A stretch of 64,000 bases of DNA from Prostheceraeus crozeri. Taxonomy: Eukaryota > Platyhelminthes > Polycladida > Euryleptidae. The position numbers and the translations under genes were made by a program. Under the pieces are notes generated by a model, which ran no database searches, was not told the origin of the DNA, and saw only the letters and a program-made list of their open reading frames with translations. Where the stretch lies: NCBI GenBank assembly GCA_907163375.1, contig CAJQUW010013623.1, positions 1-64,000 of the forward strand, in the 5' to 3' direction. Positions 8,712 to 21,400 of the stretch are shown here, one piece after another (the first letter of the stretch is position 1; every line of letters starts with the position of its first letter).

Positions 8712-9988
8712 TAACGATTATACTGAAGAATCACGTCACGATACTTTGTAATTTCAATATTTGAATCGAAGACTGCATAAATTAATACATTGATCGTCTC
8801 AGGTAGTGTTCTTTTGAACGTCAAATCCAAACGAATATTATGAGGCACGTTCGCTTGACGATAGGGTGCACTAATATCGCTGTCAGCAGTCAAATCAAAT
8901 GCATAAATAGTATATCCACTCTTAAACTCTTTCATAGTCAGTCCGTTGGTGTCATCCGTATTGTAAAAGCCAAAGACATCCATAAAATCAACATAACTGC
9001 GCATAAATTGATCCGAAGCAAAATCTGGTTTGTAGGGTGGACCAGGATGACTCACACCATTTACACGTAAAGCAATTTCACTTAACTGATTGTGTTTAAA
9101 ATTGAAAGGATTCTTCTTTATATTACCATTAAATGCATCATTTTCAACCATTGCCACCATGAGGAGCTTCGGTGCTTCCGATGGAAAGAGGCCATCTTTC
9201 ATGAAACTCTTTTGATCTTTCGGAATTGTAAAGGTGAGAAGCTTTGTATGCTGAACGGGGTAAATGGCATTTTGGCGGTTAAGGCCTTCAGCATGCCCTC
9301 TAATGACACTTGGATTCGGTACTACTCGACGAATGTAAAGTGCAATATCTTCCACATGAATTCTAAAATTGTCAACTTTAGCAAATGCATTCAGCGCAAA
9401 TTCAGGCTTATTCAATGTCAGCTTGAGTCGCATGCTGGTATTACAGAGTAAAAACTTTGACTGTCTAAAGAAGTCTAAATTCAGCGGACCATATAGCTGA
9501 CATACTCTACTATCTTTAATCATAGCAGATCGCTTTACAAAGCCACTGTTTGTTTCAACATCAAATTTTCCTGCTTCATCTCTGTACCATCCCATGGCTT
9601 CCATATGACTTTTTTGTGCTGCTGGATGAAACTGTGATACATGATTGAAATATGATTTATAGGGATAATCGCTTTGACCACCTTCCACCTGCTGCTCTCC
9701 AATCGTTAGAGAAACATCACGAAGTAATGTAGTCAATGGTAAATTGTTCAGTCCAACTTTATGTGCATCGTCAATAGCAGTTCCATCTGCTTGCTGAATT
9801 CTAAACCTCAAATCAAGCATCGCATAACTCAAATCTATGTAGTCATCACTACCACCAGGAATAACAAATTCAATGGGGCCAGCATTCTCAGCTGTTCGAG
9901 GATGATAATCTACAATACTTGAACTAAGAATATCTGTCTGTATGGCTTGTTGATCGAACAAACAAAAACCGGAAGTTTTACACTCCAT
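8711..9988 (-). CDS. Polinton capsid protein (probable double jelly-roll major capsid, F54H12.2-like)
   Basis: A 425-residue protein opening MECKTSGFCLFDQQAIQTDI, then PIEFVIPGGSDDYIDLSYAMLDLRFRI, PLTTLLRDVSLTIGEQQVEG, YPYKSYFNH and a C-terminal NVLIYAVFDSNIEITKYRDV. This is the pattern of the widespread animal family annotated as 'uncharacterized F54H12.2-like', which accompanies adenain-like proteases in Polintons and is generally considered their capsid protein. It would assemble the shell and is a likely protease partner. It starts 2 bases after the stop of the basic protein upstream and overlaps the protease ATG by one base, so the three genes form one tight block. The frame is open throughout. 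Whether it is strictly the major rather than a minor capsid subunit I cannot prove. Confidence 0.8.
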   Translation of the reverse strand: MECKTSGFCLFDQQAIQTDILSSSIVDYHPRTAENAGPIEFVIPGGSDDYIDLSYAMLDLRFRIQQADGTAIDDAHKVGLNNLPLTTLLRDVSLTIGEQQVEGGQSDYPYKSYFNHVSQFHPAAQKSHMEAMGWYRDEAGKFDVETNSGFVKRSAMIKDSRVCQLYGPLNLDFFRQSKFLLCNTSMRLKLTLNKPEFALNAFAKVDNFRIHVEDIALYIRRVVPNPSVIRGHAEGLNRQNAIYPVQHTKLLTFTIPKDQKSFMKDGLFPSEAPKLLMVAMVENDAFNGNIKKNPFNFKHNQLSEIALRVNGVSHPGPPYKPDFASDQFMRSYVDFMDVFGFYNTDDTNGLTMKEFKSGYTIYAFDLTADSDISAPYRQANVPHNIRLDLTFKRTLPETINVLIYAVFDSNIEITKYRDVILQYNR

Positions 9989-9990
9989 GA

Positions 9991-10263
9991 TTAGAAGTTA
10001 TAGCAGCGTCGTCGTTTAGCGCCTGATGAATGATTAGAGCCTCTGCGACGTTTGCGTGAATGCCTTTTGACTGAAGATCGCACCTTACCAGCTCCGCGAT
10101 GTTTCCTCCTTCCTTTATTCATTCGTTTAGGTGATTTCTTTCCTTGAGTAACACCAGCAAATGTCTGCTTCAATGTTTTTAAACCGCGTTCCTTCCCACG
10201 ATTCAACAAACTGCTCTTAAACACCCAATTCCCTCTGGAAAGACCACTCCCCACCCCTCCCAT
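9991..10263 (-). CDS. Small basic core-like protein of the Polinton
   Basis: About 90 residues, dominated by lysine, arginine, serine and glycine, with clusters KKSPKRMNKGRRKHRG, SVKRHSRKRRRG and AKRRRCYNF at the C-terminus. Composition and position immediately before the capsid gene recall adenovirus core or membrane-active proteins (pVII, pX, pVI types) that are cleaved by the protease. The stop lies 2 bases before the capsid ATG. The start is uncertain: the first residues lie in the G-free block that begins at 10243, so the visible N-terminus may not be the genuine one and the gene may originally have begun elsewhere. Confidence 0.6.
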   Translation of the reverse strand: MGGVGSGLSRGNWVFKSSLLNRGKERGLKTLKQTFAGVTQGKKSPKRMNKGRRKHRGAGKVRSSVKRHSRKRRRGSNHSSGAKRRRCYNF

Positions 10264-13200
10264 CCCCTTCAACCAACCCCCAAACTAAAACCCTCACACC
10301 CTCCAATTCACATCTCTTATCACCCCCTCAAACCTATCCCCCCTACATCACCCACCCTAATTCTTCTCTCTCCTCATACCCAAATACCACCCCCCAACCA
10401 CTTCTTTACTATCCACCCCATCTTCCTAATTCAACCACTCACCCCCCACCCCCAATAACTAACCCCAAATCCATCCACCCATACTCACCCAACTCATCCC
10501 TCATACTTCCCTCCTCCACCCCTCTAACCACCAATCCTTCACCCCCTACCCAAACCCCCTCCCCCAACAACCCCAATCCTAAAAAACCCACTCCATCAAA
10601 ACACACCCCCACATAAACCCAAACCTATCCACCCACCCACACCACTCTTAACCCCTCACCCACCCAAACAACCAACACTACCACAAACCCCAATACTTAT
10701 TACTTCTCTACAAAAATCAACCACCAATCACCATACCCACCCACCACATACCCCAACTTCCTTACCCCAAACTCCCCCCCCCAAAACCCAAAATCTCACC
10801 TCCCAAACACTCCCCAAAACCCCACCCAAAACCCATCTATCTAAACCTAATTCCATCAACTCTCCCAAACACACCCAATACCTCCAAACCCACACCATTA
10901 CATCTACCCCACTCCCTCATTCACTCTATCAATACTTCCATTCTATACACAATACTCCCCAAATACCCCAAAATATACCCTAATTCCTACCCCATACTGT
11001 GTTCCCCATCCAAGCCTCCTCACTCTATAGATGAGACTGTCTCTTCCTTGTTCTATCTCACCCCCTCGCTGCCTAGAACCCACCGACACTTAGACCACTC
11101 ATCAGACAGAATACGTCGGACCATTATCGACTCGTACTCAAGTGCCCCAATAACGAAACCCCAATATCATCCAAGAACTCAGAGTCAAGACTTGTGCACC
11201 CGATCAAGTATCAGACTGTGATCCTCAGCTATCTACATCCCACCTCCTCCCTCTCTATACCCAACAAGTCCCCCTCCTCCCATAGTGCCCTCATCATTAA
11301 CATAAGACTGATAACCACTCACTGCCCAAAAACGTGTGACCCTGCAGTCTAGAACTCTATGATCACTCTAATCCGAGGATAGCCACTCAATACGTCCATC
11401 TAGTGTGTGACTGTTAGGTAAGAAGACCCGCTGTTCGACAGATATCCGCTGTCCTCACCATAGTCACCCCCTACATCCTTCTCTCTCACTCATGTCCACT
11501 CCCTGCACTCGTTCATGCAAGGCCTCTTGTCCCCCTGCCGGATCCACCCATCCCTACACCATCAGTCTCGTCAGTCCTAGAATGAAGAAAATGCGAGAGC
11601 ATGCTCTGACCACAAGTGATCCTTGCGTCCGTTGTGACTCGTGGCGTGACTCATAAACCGCACAGAGACTCGCCTATCCGCCAATTCTGATGATTCTCAG
11701 AGAACTCTTCCCCATCCCACGAGTGTCCTCTCCGTCATACTGTGTTATGTGTGTGGCTCCCCCCAATTAACAGACCCCCTACCACCCCATCCCCCCCAGA
11801 AAACTTCTCATCCCCTAAGTAAGCCAGAGTATTGTTACTAGTGCACGACTAGAACTGTGCACCTTGTGTACTCCAGAAAAGCCACCCCACGCAAACCGTG
11901 ATTATACTCACTCAGACCCTAAGTATCCCGATCGTTTCGTTCCTCCTTCTCTGTGACTCATAGTATATGAAAAACCATCACTCTTCTGTGTGTAATCACC
12001 ACATCATGTTATCGTCGTGTCATATGCACCAGATCATACAGCACCATCGTCTCAATCCTGATTTCCCACTCCAGGTTACGCCCGCAACTCTCACGCTATG
12101 TCCACTGTTCTCATGCAGTGTGAGTGCAAAGATAAGACACCCAACACCCTACTACATACAGTCATCCCCAACGGTAATATTCCACGCCCAATGTGATCCA
12201 TAACTATAATTTGATATCTCTCACGTGATCCTCCTAAATACTCAATATACGCGTCGTGTTGAATGAGATATATACTGAGACCCAGACTCTCGACCCCATA
12301 AGCCTTGTGCTCGTGTAGAATACACCTCATCCATTGTCTCTTGTATATCGTCACACCCAACGTTGCATGCGTCGACGAGACGCGACGTGTCTATGTCTCC
12401 CCCATAGTGCACCAAACCCTAGACAGAAGCGTGTGTGACTCTAAAGAGAGACCTACTGTTGTCTATGACTCGCTCTGTCTTGTCCCCCGCTCTCATCCTT
12501 GTCAAGCCCGTAGAGATAAACGCTCTTGATCTTGACGTGTTGTGTCCTGCGTTACATCAATCCTAACTACTTGTGTGCTGTGATATAAGTACTTAGAATT
12601 AGTAACCCTCCCTCACGAACTTACTTATGCGATCTCTCTACACCCTTAGAAGACTAATGCTTCAGAGTGTTGTAATCTAGACGCTCGCAGTAGCTCAAAA
12701 CTGACACCTAGCAGCTTGCTCGCTGTCATCGAGACGGAGTTCCGTGAGCGTCATGTGCATCAGTGTATTCTTACCAGTCTCGCTGCACCACTTACTTTGT
12801 CTGAGAAAGACCATCTCAATTCCAGAAATTCCCCCCAAATATTCTTAGAGTGATCACTCACACCTCAAAGCAGAGATCACAGTACCTAGTGTGTTGTCTT
12901 GCTCCGAACCTCGTCCGCGAACTCCTAGCGAAGAGACGCCGAAGACAACTAGTATGTAATCTACAGCGGCTATAGAGTCCTGAACAAGAGACGTGCCAAC
13001 GTATGATGGTCCTAATAAGAGAGTATTATAAGCAACCTGACAGCTAGAAACAGGTGCAAGCAGATCTCACAAGGTCCAATACCCTGATCGAGCACAATAC
13101 CTCAGCACCACAGTCCGGACGGCTTAGTCAGTAGAAGAGTCGCGCAAATATAGTGAGGCACGAAGCCTCCGAGACCTCTTGTTAGATGAAACACTGTCCG

Positions 13201-13740
13201 AAGACACGTCCGCTATGACAGTAGCGCTGAACAAGTAGTGGACCAGTGTCAGGAAAAGACCTCCATAAAAGAGAGAATGCTCGTCTCACTATCATGAACA
13301 AAGGCCCTAATAAGGATGCTCGCGAGCCAAGCCGCAGTCTCTTAATAGAACAGGGGTAGTCACGTTGCAGTAGTGCTAGAGCAGAGAAGCAGCAAGTACG
13401 AGTGATGAAGCGTCTCTAAGTGTGAGAACACACAAAGCGAGTCTGATCAGTGTTCGTATCAGACGAGAGAATAGCGCCCAACGCGAAGATGAGTAATGCG
13501 CTCGTGATGAAATGCACAATGTTGTCTCTCAGACGAAGATCACGCTAGAGTGATATCGAAGATCACCGCCTCGGCCGCAACGTGAGAGGCTAACAGTGAT
13601 GCAGTAGTGTGTCGTGTATGCTAGGTGTGTTTGATTATGTAGATAATTGATAATACATGAGATAATCTAGAGCTACCAAGCATTGAAGTAGATGTGTACT
13701 CAGAGCGTCAGATGCTCGGCTATAGACTTGTCTGTTGCAG
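10243..13740. other. Anomalous block A: G-free run grading into balanced random-like sequence
   Basis: From 10243 to 10998 the + strand contains no G at all in 756 bases, with C close to half of the bases, then A, then T. After 10999 G returns, mostly in short words such as TGTG, AGAC and CTAGA. By about 12.7-13.7 kb the composition is balanced. There is no tandem unit, no homology I recognise and no credible gene; open frames are by-products of missing stop codons. The block begins abruptly inside the basic-protein gene and ends abruptly at ordinary AT-rich DNA near 13740. A sequencing or assembly artefact is at least as likely as a real repeat. Confidence 0.6.
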
Positions 13741-13744
13741 TCGT

Positions 13745-15470
13745 GCTGTGCACTAAAGATCTTTAACTTACATTAGATTCATTTTCTCCGGTATTTATCC
13801 CAAATGATTCGTAGATAGATCCTACTGATAGATTTCTAAGAAGAGAGAGTATTTATCACACAAAGATTGTGGCTTTTACATTCGTGACATGATTCCTTTT
13901 AAGAACATATCAACATGCACACTCTGCACTAAACCACAGTCCGACTTATCTCTCATACTATTGAATCATTCATATCAATACAAGATGCGTTTAATAATTA
14001 AAAAAACTGCTTGGACAGGGATGCAATCGTTTGGCCAAAAGATGATTCGACAGAAAAGTAAGTTATGTCTATAACTCTTTAATGCTGTTATTATTACATA
14101 TTCTGTGTTCAATTAAAACATAATTCCTTTATTATTGCTTGTGGACAGATTGAGAATTACAGCATTTTCCACTAGTTAAACATTTCTTTGAAAGAGCTCA
14201 AAAGAATTCACATTCTACTCCAACTGATTTGCAAGAAAGATAGTTTGGCAGCTATTAAAAAATTGACCTCAAACCCTAAGAAAATTATGAAGTAATTAAT
14301 TTCAGTTCAACTAACTTCCATAAATAGATTATATGAATAGTTATGTGAGGCTAAGAAAACGTTTCTTGCAATGCCGTTTACGCAGATTAAAAAGATTGCC
14401 CGAGATGAATGTAGGCATAATTAATTATTGACTAATTCAGAGATATACATGGAACAACAATAATGGTGAGAGTGTTGCCTTCGTTGTGGGGGTGAAATGT
14501 TGATAACGGTGTTGGTTATGTATTCTGCGATGAAGGACGCGACTGAATGAAATCAAAAACATGTGGGGGGTAAAGTGCATGATAGAACAAACATTAAATG
14601 ATCAGCTTACCGTGAGTTCATTATATTTCCAGAGAATGATTAAAATTGGTGAATTCTTAATATATTCAGAGATATAGATTTTGCAGTAACTGCGTTATGC
14701 GCATATCTTTGAAGGGTGTTCGCTCCAACACATCTCGGATATTCTAAGAAATTATTCAAAAAACCAATAGCCCTTGCAATCATTGCGTGATAAGCAAGCC
14801 AACTACAATTGAATCCGAGGCTAATCATAGAGATAGCGAATTTGATATACATGACATTGATTCCAATACTTATTGTTCCCGCAATACATTTACAACAGCA
14901 AAGCAGACTATCAATTACTCTACATTTAGCAACGGAAACTTGATTATCAGGTTGATCCATAGAGTGTAAATGCAAACATCGAGTGAAAAGAAAAACTAAA
15001 CTTAAAATCTAAATAACAGGTCCATTGGTAAGATAGTGGATGCGGCTATTACTTCTCAGGTTCAGCCAGCACATTGCTCATCTCGAAACAATAATAGAAA
15101 TCAATACCTATCTCAATCATGTTTCGAAGTTTTGCATTTAATTCTGTGATACGACTACAAATTTGGCCACTCTTTATCACCCATTGGGTTCTCAGACAAT
15201 ATTGTCATAATCAGATAAACCACGAATAGACAACCTCTGACTACGAAGTTCCGGAGTGAGTAGTTATGACAGCAAGAAAGAAATTTATTTTAAATTAATT
15301 GACACTTTTTCTGAGCGTAGTGGTACTGCAGACCCACTACGATGACTCCGCATCTTGGCTCCTACCATTTCGGTTATAACAAACCGTGGCGAGACAGCGC
15401 CCAAGACAAGCCAAGCAGACAATGATGTTCGAATATCAACCATGGAGCGATTGCAAGAGACAGCGCTGCA
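13745..15470. other. Ordinary AT-rich island between anomalous blocks, possible Polinton small gene
   Basis: Composition returns to that of the rest of the window. Around 14195-14420 on the + strand, short stretches such as HILLQLICKKDSLAAIKKL and FLAMPFTQIKKIARDEC faintly resemble a small Polinton-associated protein rich in Leu/Lys with 'L..NVPLT..QK..L'. The match is weak and the piece would be decayed. A 111-codon hydrophobic frame on the - strand (14640-14975) is not recognised. No gene is firmly supported. Confidence 0.3.
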
Positions 15471-15479
15471 CAGAGCAGT

Positions 15480-18400
15480 ATAAAGTGAAACTAAAAGACC
15501 CCCCCAAAATACCCAAGCAACTACACACAAACCACCAAATACACAGCTACACCGGTGACCGTATCCAGACCAAATTAACAAAGCGCAGACTGTATAAAAT
15601 CCCATCCTCACCCCCAGACCTCCATCACACTCACCATCACAACAAACCAAAAGCCCAATCATCAAAATACAAAACCCGTTAGCATCCCACGTAAACTACT
15701 ATCATCCTCCTCACCCCCCCTAAAAAACAATACCCCTCCCCCACAATACCAACTCCACAAATTGTACCCCTACAAACCTACACCACCTACACAAACATAA
15801 CCCCATTCATACCCAACAATAAAAAAAAAAAATATACCCCTCTTCCACCCACCCACAACTCCCCCCACTCGACCTATACCCCCTCCCCATAACACCCCAC
15901 TCCCCACCAACTCCCAACAACCACCTTAAATCCCAAACTCCATACAACCACTCCCAGTCTCCCCCCCACCTATCCCCACCCCTCCTCCACAATCCATTTT
16001 CAACATACCCACCCCCCACTCAAAACCACTTACTACCCACAAACCATCTACATCGTCAATACACCTTTACTCCCTCACCCCATCTCCCTCTTCCAAAAAC
16101 TCACAATTTTCACACACATCCCTCCACCCCAATACCCAAACTCTACCCAAACCCCAAACATACCCAAAACAAATGCTCCCTCATAAATACTTCTCATAAA
16201 CACAATAATCATAAATCCCACTCAATTCTTCCATCTCATAATACACCCCCAAACTCTACATCTTACTAAACCACCCAATCATCCCCACCCCGTCGTATCA
16301 AACCCCCACCCTCCTTGCCTCCCATCCTGCAGAATTGTGCCAGCACTAGGTGTGTTCTCCGTAGAGACACGCTCCCACATCTCTTCGCTGTGTCGTCACC
16401 CTATACCTATGTACACTCTCCAATACCTGTGTAATATACTCAGTATAGACACCTCCGTCGCCGTCCACTACTCCCTAGATCCCCCTCTCCCTATATCACC
16501 CACCCCCAACTCCAATACTCATCTCGAGGACAGTGTCTCAGACTCTCACTAGTACACTACATGCATGACTATTGTGAGCTCTCTGTCCCATATACCTACC
16601 ATCCTACTTCATCGTCGCCTACGTAGTAACCTGTTCACCCGACTGCATTATCGAAAAGATGAAATCACCACTAGACAAACTCACTCACCCAACCTTAATA
16701 TCAACTGTTCTACCACAGTCATTTTATGCCTCCGTCTGTTTCCAACGTATCGCACTGCTATCCCACGTGCCATGTAATACCTCCTTACACGTGTTGCTAG
16801 AATATTAATGCAAGTCACCGAACCATTTGTGTCCTAGGAGAGCCAATAGTGATACCACTGCCCCTGTACTGTCAGTCAGATACCAGAACGTCGGAGAAGC
16901 AGATAATGCAGAGTGACACTGTGTCTCAACAACCAGCACCTCTCTACACTCCACACTCATATCTAGAATGTGTAGATGACTCTAACAGTCAGTGACACGC
17001 TACATCCATGCCTCGTCACTCTAGAAACCAACCCTAATAATTGAGAGATTTTGACACTCAGCCGCTACCATCCCACACCCTCCACTTCCCAAACCCACCA
17101 AGTACACACCTTACCACTCTCTTGTACGCTGCTCCCCTCAGATCGACAAGACACCGCCTCCTAAATAGATGTATGCACCTCAGAGATCTCAACAGATAAT
17201 GTGTGCAACTGAATCTTCACTCCCCATACACACGACCCACACTTAGCCCCACTCCACCCCCATCCACCCCACCTACTACAAACCTCCGTTCTACCTCGTC
17301 TCACACACTCCCCTCTCTCCTCGCTCAGAACCCCACGAGTCCTCGACATCACCTCATCTCATGTCTCTCTACTTATAAGCTTGTCGCACTAACCATACTC
17401 GCTACCCTGCATCGGCCCCCTGTGTTCAAACTTCAGACCACACACTACACAATCTCAACTACTCCTCCCAACACTCTCACTCACAGAAAGATACCTGTAC
17501 TACTCTGCCTCAGATCTCACACGTCAACTACATACAGCATACCCACAACAGTCAAGTCACAGCTCTCTCTCAGAACTGCCTCCAAGCCCGCCCTCTAATA
17601 AATGCAAGATAACTACGCTGTCCGACCTTTATTCTACACAAGCTCTTCTGCAATGTTGTGTATGTTGTCTGAGCTGTCGTCTCCCCCATCACCCTGACAA
17701 TCCATGTCTAACCTACTGCCCCTATACAGATGTCCCTCTACATGTGTGTCACATAGAACCAATCACTGTACTGTTAGACACTACAACAACATCAGAGTAC
17801 AAATGACTCCACCTCGAACCCTAACTCTCTCCCCCTCTCCTCTGCAGCATCCTACAGTCCACCTGCATCACCCTGCTGTACACCCACTCGTCCATCCACC
17901 TCTCTGATACATGAACTACAGGTCTTGATATACAAAACTTCTATATAACTTCCTAGACCGTTGTGTACACCTACGTCTGATACCTGCACAAAGTCAGATG
18001 AGAGGCCTCAAATAGACTGTGTAAACAACATCAAACAGATCAGTCCCAGTTGTAAATTCGAATCCACAATGTGCATTACCGTTGGCTCACTACTACTCCT
18101 GTCCTTGACGACTGTAAAACCTGACACTAAGCCTTGCCCTTCATATCCAGATTATCTCTGAAGGGTACTAGTGACACGCCTATACCCACTTGTGCAACAT
18201 CTAATCCAAAAACGTCCCAAACATCTCCTGTGAAAAGATGTGAACTGCATCACATCATCTATTCCTCTCGTCACAGGTTACTGTCCAAGATAGACTCACT
18301 GTGTGTCATGACAAAGACTACCCCTCACAAAAACAGAACATGACCACTGCAATAGATCATCTTGAGTCTATAGTCTCGACTCCCACGACATCACTCCTAC

Positions 18401-21400
18401 ATCCCGCACCCTCGCCTCGAGCTGTCTCCTGTGTCGCAGTGCCGTCCGCCTCTCCTCCCCTAGTCCACATCAGATGTCTGACCACAATAAGTAGATATGT
18501 GTATCTCTACCACATCTACCTCTAGACTCTCTTACAATGTTGCGCACCTACACTATAATCTGCTATTAGCTCTAGACTCTAGTCATCTGAGTGCACCCCT
18601 CTCTCTCAACTACGCACCCACTATCAAGCCCTCCTGTTGACTAATCCAATTCCGACAGACCGCATTGCACTCATAGAGCCTACGTCGCCCCTCCACCGGT
18701 GCCTGTTCTGTGACCCACACCCATTGCCCCTATTATCTGTCACGTGTGAATCCACTCCCCGCAAGTGTGTCTAACAGTGTGTGTCCCGTGGTCACGTATC
18801 CTGCCCTCTACCCTCCTCCAACTTGCGTGTCTCTCTGTCTCATCTCCTCACCCTCATATACCCCAACACCTATACACCCAACTAACCCTCCCATCTTGTC
18901 CCACCAAGTATCAGCGTATGCCAGGTGATAGGCCTTTCCAGAGACTACAAAACCACTCACTCCACTAACCAACCACCACCACAACTAAACTGCCTAAACA
19001 GTCATACCACATCGCCACTGTACCAAAAATCCTACGTGTCCATGTTCGCACTCAATCAAACACCCCACCCCTACTCCCCCATACCCCCTCTCCGCGTGTA
19101 CACCCAATCTCTACAGACGCAGCTCCTCCACAAATATCATCTCTATGCTCTAACCCGACTCCCCCACTGCTCATATCACCCCACATACCCCATCAAACCC
19201 TAAAAACAACGTGTATTCCCCTAATTCCACTGTGTCTCCACACATGCCACTTTCCCAAAACCCCCCCCCCCGCCCCACACTCATCATCTGCCCATCATTA
19301 AACTATAGCTAACCCCCTAACCTCCCCAACTAAACACCTCACATCGGCAGAAATACCCCCCAAGTAACTTTCGTATCGAACCCCAACCCAATCCACCTCA
19401 TCCCCCCAGATTCCTCTCTCCAGAAACCCCACAAAAGAACCAAACCCCCCATCCACCCAACCAAAAACTCTCCCCTCCCACTCTCCCAATCTCCCATACA
19501 CCTCTCCATCGACAACCAACCCAGACACTGACCACTCTTCACTCACACTCCCCATCAACTCTTCTTACACCACAAACTGTCCACCCAACACACCCACAAC
19601 AATCCCCCTCACCAAAACCCAAATCCCAAATCCCATACCATAACCTCCTTACTAATCTCCTCCCATCAACTGTCCACAAACCGTACCCCCTACCCAATCC
19701 ATCTCCCCCCCCCACAACGACCATACCCCTCAACAATCAACATTTACCCCCTCACATCCAACACCAACCCATCATTAAATCCTCTCACCGCCCAATCAGC
19801 CCTATTTAACCCACACACCCTCTTCTCCCCATCACCCTCACCTTTCCCAATTCTAGCATCATTACCTTCTCCCTCCTCCAATTACATCCTACGTCCTCAC
19901 ACCCCTTCCCCCTCCCCCCACTTCCCCCCCCCCCCCACCAACCCCTAAATATCCACCATCACCATAAATCAACCCACACCACAACCCTTTATTTCTACCC
20001 CACCCAACCATCCATACAATTTCCTCAACCAAACCACACCCCAACCCCTTCAACAATTCGCCCCTCATCTAACACCCAATCCCCTCTACTTCCCCCCCAC
20101 TAAACCCCTACCCACCTCCTCTCAACCCCTCTCTCCCCTCCACTAATCACCACTGCCCGCAACCTACTTCATCCATATAAACCACTCTACCAATCCGTAA
20201 CTCCCACTCTCTCTTGTCTCTGAAGATCAAGCCTAATGTCTCTGTGAGCACATATATAGAGTCCCAGTACGACACCTCCTGCATCTCCCCACTCTCTACA
20301 AGGCCCATATCTATCTTGTCTCTCCACTGTGATGTCCTCTAGAATCTGATCCCTCTACCGTTGTGACTCTGTTGTGCGCCTCCTTACAGCCCTCATTGTC
20401 TAAGTACCCCTGCCATCACCATCATGTGCACCAGAATAAACCTATGCCAATACCATCTAGTCTCCAGTGTCCATGTCTCTTCTCACGCCCATATCTATAC
20501 AGAACCTACTCACCTGCCACTAGCTCTTGTCACCCTGTAGATAAATCAAATCAATCCCTCCCACCCCAACTCCTCCATCCGCCTGTATCTCACGCCCCCA
20601 CTGTGTCCTCACTCCCACCCACTCTTCTGAAATCTAAACTCTCCGTGCACTCCACTCTCCAGATAACCCTCACCTCCACCTCTCACAACTCTATGTAGTG
20701 TCACTCACTGACGTGCTGTACTCAACGTATGACCCCTTAGTGTACTAAACAAGATACCCCCAAGAAGACACTTCTCATCCCTCTGTCCTACTATACATAG
20801 ACTGCCACCTCAACTGTGCTAGATCCCCAACTATAGCGCGCTCATTATCTATTCTCCTACCACTGTTCCAGACCTGAAAACAGTTCTAGACAATACTCCA
20901 ATAGTGATCAGATATCGCTCAAACTCTCTGACGCCCCTAAGTGTACACACTCCCTGCTACGATGTGACTACCATCACACCTCCGTTTCGTGCAAATTATA
21001 CTTACAATCATGTGAGAACTCTATGTCTCAACAGACATAGATGTCACCCCATCTCCAGAGTACCTGAGAGCCAACAATCGTCCCATCTGCAAAAGAGTAT
21101 GTAAAAGAGGTGTGTCCCACTATAAACACAATCAGCCTCATTCACACCTACATATAACTATGCCATCCTCTTTCAATGTACTCACTCCATATACTCACAT
21201 TACGTACCCACATAACAATCCTTCAGAAACTCCCAAATCTCCCACCATACAACCGCCCGTATCCTAATAATGTTGTGTGCTCATTCCATTTGCACCCCAC
21301 CTTATTGTCCACACCCAATAGACCTGCTGTCATGTGGTCCCTCTCTCTGTCTACCCACAGCAGCACCTGAGGATACTGTTCTTAATCTCTAGATTGATAG

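Larger units (their letters stand above)
1..10243. mobile_element. Fossil Polinton (Maverick), left end outside the window
   Basis: A large DNA element recognised by a protein-primed-type family-B DNA polymerase (remains at 1-2660, + strand) together with an adenain-like protease, a capsid protein, a basic core-like protein and further structural proteins on the - strand. No integrase or packaging ATPase could be recognised. No terminal inverted repeats are visible: the left end lies outside the window and the right side runs into a G-free block at about 10243. The polymerase half is old, with roughly ten breaks. The structural half is much better preserved, with several long open frames and only a handful of breaks. 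Either decay was uneven or two insertions are juxtaposed. Family assignment is secure; unity of the two halves is inferred. Confidence 0.85.

Noticed and set aside
10264-10272. Earlier start for the basic Polinton protein at 10272
   Set aside because: The triplet there is TTG, and the sequence lies inside the G-free run, so it is not a credible start.
10243-10998. Telomere-like C-rich strand (CCCCAA-type)
   Set aside because: No regular telomeric hexamer or heptamer repeats. C, A and T are mixed without a period.
15285-20700. Many 60-130-codon frames rich in proline, threonine and histidine
   Set aside because: G-poor sequence has few stop codons in some frames and yields biased peptides. 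No homology recognised.
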